The notes under the pieces: generated by a model
What the model saw: the letters and a program-made list of their open reading frames with translations, nothing else
Databases searched by the model: none
What the model was told of the DNA's origin: nothing
Source: Glebionis coronaria
Lineage: Eukaryota; Streptophyta; Magnoliopsida; Asterales; Asteraceae
Direction: 5' to 3'
Length of the DNA: 64,000 bases
NCBI GenBank assembly: GCA_025667525.1
Contig: CM046878.1
Coordinates: forward strand, 84,712,196 to 84,776,195
Program-made: the position numbers and the translations under genes
Shown: positions 58,580 through 64,000 of the stretch, piece after piece
Numbering within the stretch: the first letter of the stretch is position 1
Layout of the letters: every line of letters begins with the position of its first letter

Positions 58580-61500
58580 TGTAACACCCCCAAATTTACA
58601 CAATTCAATACAGCGGAAGACTCGTTGGTGTTACGGGATATCACATTACTCACATCATAGACAACGCATAAAAATCGCGTCGTTTAATAATAAAAGCATT
58701 TCCATTCATAAATATCAAATTTACATAGGTCCCAAGTCATAATCATTTCATACAAGTTTACAAATGATTTGAATGGAAATTGTTATTTAAGTGCGGGCCA
58801 TGAATTCTTGTTGTCTTCCCGAGAATTACCTTCAAGTACCTGAGATAAAACATGTTAAAAGAAAAGGTCAGCGATAACGCCGAGTGAATTCATAGAGTTT
58901 AATAAAATCATCAATATATATCATCGGTACATAATTATTACCGAAAATCATTTTATACAAATCTTTGTAATAGGCCATAAAATAGCCAAAGTCATTTTTA
59001 TACAAATCCTTATCGAAAATCATAATATAGGCATTTGCCTTAAAAATCCTTGTAAGAGCCAATGTCGTAAAAACATCATACAATACGTCTTATGACGTTG
59101 TATAAAGTTAAATAAAAACCGTTATATGAATATGGTTATGAAAACCAAAACACGAACATAATATCAATACTAAGACCTCATATTGCTATTCAGGCAATAT
59201 ATCGTAATTCGGTACATATAGCAGTATTTCGTTAATTGGATTATTATAAGCCGCATGACATTGTTACCTTACTACAACAAACAACGGGTAGCTAGCCCGA
59301 AACTCATTTTGCCCATCTAAATTAGCGTGTCGTCACAAAGGTCACGCTATGTAAATCTTCTCATACATAAATTTGCTTACCAATCAACGTGGCACGACGG
59401 GGATCAACCGTCAAGGCGCGAACTGGGGTGATCGTCCCCAAATAGTACTATTATATGCATAAGCGTCTACCAAATCCCGGTAGTTCACAATTCATGATAA
59501 TGGGACTTTTTGTGACATAACCTAACTTTAATAATCCATTTAATTTCATCTATCGGGTCATATAATCATTCATCGGGTCATACAATCATTCGGGTCCAAA
59601 TCAATAAACAAACAATCGGGACAAATAGTGTCCTAATTCATAAAAACTAACATGTTATTTCCCTCGCGGGTTTATAAAAAATTTCATAAAAACATTTAAA
59701 AGAGTGCGAGGCTATGAACTCACGTTGATGTGGGAAAGCGGGTTATCGGCAATTTGGATGTACGGTACGTGCTTCAATCACGGAAACCTAGACAAATAAT
59801 ACTTGTCTTAGACTCTTGTCCAATGACTTTATAAAAATAACAATTATGTATACATATGATGATTATATATATATATATATGATGATCAAGTGGGTTTATA
59901 TATCCTCATTCACTCATTTTTGTGTTTATGTATTGGTAACTTCTTACTAGTTTACTAGTTTTACCTATTTACGTGTTTTAGGTCCAATAAGCCTATTATA
60001 AGTTTATTAACTTGTATTAATCCATTTCATACTTGTATTATCAGTATTTATACTTCACATGTTGGGCCCAAATGGGTTAAGCCCAATAAATAAGTTTATA
60101 AGTGTTTTAGCCCATTTTGTTGTATTATTAGTCCAATAACGTTAACTTAGCCCGTTAATGTCCGTATGTTTTATAGTTCGGGTTTTATCGGTTTTCACTT
60201 GTTATATATGTTTAAATATCAGTATATGAGTTTATAAAAGTTTACATTAGACGGGTCCAACCCTCTAAGTTTTATTTAGCAAAAACGTTAAGTTTACGGT
60301 AATAGCCGAAAAAGTCGTAAAAATCATGTTTATAGTTTTATAACTTATAAAACTTATCAAGCTACCATTTTTATAAAATGTCCATTTATTTATCCTTATA
60401 CATATTTATATATATGTATTATATAAGTTAGTGGGTTTTAATTCATATTTTATACAATTTTTATTTGAGTGCTTATATAATACTATTATACTTTAATTTC
60501 GCAAAATCTGATTTTTATTTTCATGTTCACCAAAACTGCCATATCTAGAGTTCAATATGGAGATAGAAGCTCAAATTTTTATGACATAAACTACATGATA
60601 TGTGCTCCATTTAACTCTTCTATAGCTACTGTTGAATCAGCCTCTAAGTATTTTCTAAAAATCGTCCAAAACAGTGAACTCAGATTTGTACTCTAAACTT
60701 GTTTTGATCATATCTCACTCATCCTAATGATTCCATTGCATGGTCAACTCTCACATGTGTAAAAGACATATTACTTACTGTATATCCATTAATCTCTGCC
60801 ATTTTATCAGTTCATGACATGGTTCTTTACTGTTTTATACAGCCATCATTTTTAAGCATGATTTTAACCTTTTTACATATAGTTTTTCATCTTTTTACCC
60901 ATGATTATCAACACCAAATCCCCACACAATATTTTAATCATCATATATAATCATACATATATACATTTATGAATAAAATACATGATTACATAATAAAATT
61001 AACAAGAGGATGGGGAGAACAATCTTTATACCACCATGATGATGTAGGTTATGATCAAGACATGGATTTTGATGGAGAAACTTGTGATAAACCAATATCA
61101 TCTTCAAGTACACAAATCTTCATGAAATCCTTGTGGAAAATCAGCCCTAAGACTCCATAGAAACTCCTCCTTGGATGTTATAATCACCTCCAATCTTCAA
61201 GTCTTCTATAGGTTTCCATCTTATGCAAGTTAAACATAAGATTTATGGTGGAAAATTTGATGAACATGGTGGTGGTGGTGGCAATAGGGACGGCACAAAG
61301 AGAGGAGAAGAGAGAAAATGTGTGGTTTTTGCATGAGGGAAATGAATGGGATTGTTTAGCTAATGGTTTTTGACAAGTTAGTGGAGTAGCTTTTAAGCTA
61401 AGCTAACAAGTGTTAGCTTAGTTGCTACAATGTTGACACATCATGAGATGTGTTGGCTTACTCTTGCCGTCCAAGAGTGGGGGTGGGGCAAGATTTATCT

Positions 61501-62015
61501 TGTCTCATCCCCATTTAAATACGGGTACTCCTCGAATATAGTTTCCTCGATTTGCGTGCCTTCGGGTCATTTTACGAAAAACGTTTTTATAAATTATGAA
61601 TCAACGGCACAAAACGAATCTAATAAAAATTGTCTCATCGAAAAAGGAGTTCGAAAACGTAAATACGTAATCCTAAGGTTTCCGGTTTAGTCGTAAAGGG
61701 CGTTAAATTAAAATCGTAAGTCCTAATCTCTTCTCGTAAATTTGTGAGTTTATGAACCAACACAAATTTAAAACTCCAAAATAATATTCACGGACAAATT
61801 TATTTTCTGAAATGTGGGACTGTCACCAAAGACGGTGTATGTAAACGTAAGCACGTAACGTTGAATCCTCCGGTTTAGACGCAGTCGATGCTACTTCAAG
61901 ACGTAAATCCAAATCTCTTCCCAAAAATAAGTGAGTTCATAATATAACATTAAAATAATGTTTTTAAATAACACTTGAGAATAAAATATCAACCATAAAT
62001 TGACGGATTGTCACA
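58580..62015 (-). mobile_element. 3' LTR of element E
   Basis: 3,436 bp, TGTAACACCC...GATTGTCACA on the plus strand, clearly homologous to both LTRs of C but more different from them than they are from each other. It has a single copy of the segment duplicated in C. Confidence 0.92.
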
Positions 62016-64000
62016 GCATTTACCCCTAAACAGGATCTTTGTCCTCAAAGATCATCTTACTACTCGCTTCTTATAGAGTTAAAGCCATGTGGGTATTTCC
62101 TCCACATTCGGTTTTTTCTCACAAGTGTAATTCATTACAATACGCGAGTTTCATCAAACATAACTACGGGAATAAGATCAGGCTTAATGTTGACTTACTT
62201 TCTCTATCCATGATGTTCACGGGTTTTTGATGAATGCAACTTTTCGCCGATCTAAACTTCATTAAGGAATAGTTAGACTTTTACTTGATAGACATTTTAT
62301 CAAGTTTGATTTACGAAACTTAATTCACGCAGCTCTTTGAAGTCCTAGGGTAGATCCAGCTTATATGCCTTTCAAACTAATCTTTTACATCATCTCAATG
62401 GTCCCATACAACGGGGACTTATATCCCATGATCTTTCAGATCATCAATTCATTTTTCCATGGTTAAAATTTTTGGCATAAGTTCGCTACCCATCTGGCAC
62501 TTCAAGATCTACATTTCATATTCACATAACCTCTTGCCCACTACCGGCAGTCAATAATCAGATCCTAATTTCAACAATATTTTCAGGTCTCGCGGGTCGA
62601 ATTTTTTGTAAGGTTAGGTTCGCCATCATAGGAAACTTTAAACCTAAAAGACATGTCCAACTCACGATAGGTGTATGTCGGGTGTCTTTATCTCAACTCC
62701 TGCTTACAGATGCTCTAATATATATATATCCTCACAAGATTCGATCTCGATCCTAATACGATAATTATCAATGATAATCTCTACAACGGAAAGCGATTAT
62801 ACGGTCTATTACCAAAGGTCAATCATTCAAACACAGAACAGCGCTTATAGTATTTTGTATCGTTACTTTACCTTGTCCCTTCGATTGGGGTGGTATACAG
62901 TACTCTCATCAAGATTCGTTCTTAATGACTTCTGAGCAAATCTCTAGAAATTCAATGCGAAGCGAGGATCTTGATAGAGATGATCGATACAGGCACACCA
63001 TGTTTACACAACTCCTTTAAATATAAAGAGTCAATTTCTTCATCAAGAATCTATCATTAACAAGAATGATATTAGCAGATTTGGTCAGTCTGTCGACGAT
63101 GACCCAAATAGAATCAAATTCAGATGATGACCTTTGCAATAGCTAGACGTTTACTAATGTATGAGGCAATGTCTGCCTTCATAATTTGCCATTAGTACAA
63201 CTTCTTCAGACAAAGATACTTTTAGTCAGAAATGACATAAATATAATAATTATACTTACAAGATTCCAACATAACTATATCTCAAAATCCTCCATATTTA
63301 GACAATCACAAGTGGCCTTTTATACATTTAACGCCATCGGCTTCTCAATTTTGATGGTTCACATTAGCCACGAACCACTTTTATTATCTACATTATCCTT
63401 TTTATAAGCATCGGATATATTTTAAATGGTTCGACAATTTATTTTGCACATTCATTACTAAGGAACATATCCTAATTGGTTCTTTATCTTTTATACAATA
63501 ATGTGTCAGTAATTACGTTCACTCTCCTAGATGGAATAATTATCATGACCGTATTAATTCAAAATTTCTTTCTTCATATCTTCTATGTTTTAGTTCTATC
63601 TCAACTATTATTTTTATCAATTTTGCTTAATCCGACGTTTAAAGCGTCGATAATTTTTATCAGTTTTGCCTTAATGGCGAAAGTCTAGGTAATTCACCAG
63701 CAAATACTTCCTAAAATTTCAGATAACAGAAACATCTTTAAATAATTTCATATTAGGTTCTTTCTAGATTATAGTATCTATGAGTAATTCACAACCATTC
63801 ACGGTATAATTTCAAGTCTAAATGCAGGATAGGAACGTCGATACATCCAGTCGGGTATCAACACTCGGTAATCAGATAATTTTCCAAAGAATCTCACCAC
63901 GGGAGAATTGGACAAGAAGGGAATATCAATTGTCAAATAAGACAAATTCCACAGATGAGTAAATTCAATCTCAGAAGAATAGATGCTACAGGCACATATG
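62016..64000 (-). pseudogene. Interior of E: integrase remnant with deletions
   Basis: A purine tract abuts the LTR, and a WRKYPHGF-like pol tail remnant follows. The integrase fragment (FDSIWVIVDRLTKSANIILV) is at about 63050-63120 on the minus strand. Compared with C, about 1.1 kb containing the RT core is missing at 63660 (C 34630-35733) and about 0.4 kb at 63832 (C 35892-36312). No open frame of meaningful length remains. Confidence 0.7.

Larger units (their letters stand above)
58580..64000 (-). mobile_element. Tekay/Del-like element E, 3' part
   Basis: The 3' LTR (58580-62015) and about 2 kb of interior of a second minus-strand copy of the family of C; it continues past the window end. 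Confidence 0.88.

Noticed and set aside
43328..64000. Host genes between elements
   Set aside because: Every interval could be assigned to an element by LTR boundaries, target duplications or domain order; no non-transposon coding sequence remains.

Overview
The window looks like nuclear DNA of a flowering plant and consists, as far as I can tell, entirely of LTR retrotransposons; I see no host gene, RNA gene or CRISPR array. The dicot-type Athila, Sirevirus and Tekay/Del lineages fit a plant. Several Gag and accessory proteins resemble, from memory, retroelement proteins that are abundant in Asteraceae (Tanacetum, Artemisia and relatives), so a daisy-family plant is my best guess; no database search was possible.

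Layout. (1) 1-6399, + strand: the 3' part of an Athila-like Ty3 element (H) that goes from protease straight to a non-coding 3' region and an LTR, with no reverse transcriptase or integrase. (2) 6401-16207, - strand: element G, with two 1.65-kb LTRs, a tRNA-iMet primer site and several polypurine tracts, but no gag-pol. It carries three non-pol genes, each preceded by a palindromic GGTTCC/GGAACC module that also occurs in its LTRs. (3) 16208-19268, - strand: protease edge, gag, primer site and part of the 5' LTR of a decayed Tekay-like Ty3 element (F), with a 160-bp TA microsatellite.

(4) 19269 to the window end is a nest of insertions. Copia element A (+ strand) lies in the LTR of F. Athila element B (20779-56694, - strand, TSD CTTAC) lies in the gag gene of A. 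Sirevirus-like copia element D (28165-52196, - strand, TSD GTAGT) lies in the protease/pol gene of B. Tekay/Del element C (29480-41871, - strand, TSD TCGTA/TTGTA) lies in the 3' region of D. A second Tekay copy, E (58580 onward, - strand), is inserted separately in A and runs off the window.

Each autonomous element shows the expected order of gag, protease and polymerase domains, all damaged by stops or frameshifts. D is the least decayed (its 368-bp LTRs differ at about three sites by eye), C and E the most. The most unusual signal is in non-coding DNA: H, B, D, G and A each carry a short, CpG-containing motif of their own, repeated many times in the LTR, the transcribed leader or upstream of genes. 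The gene-plus-module architecture of G is the best candidate for something undescribed.
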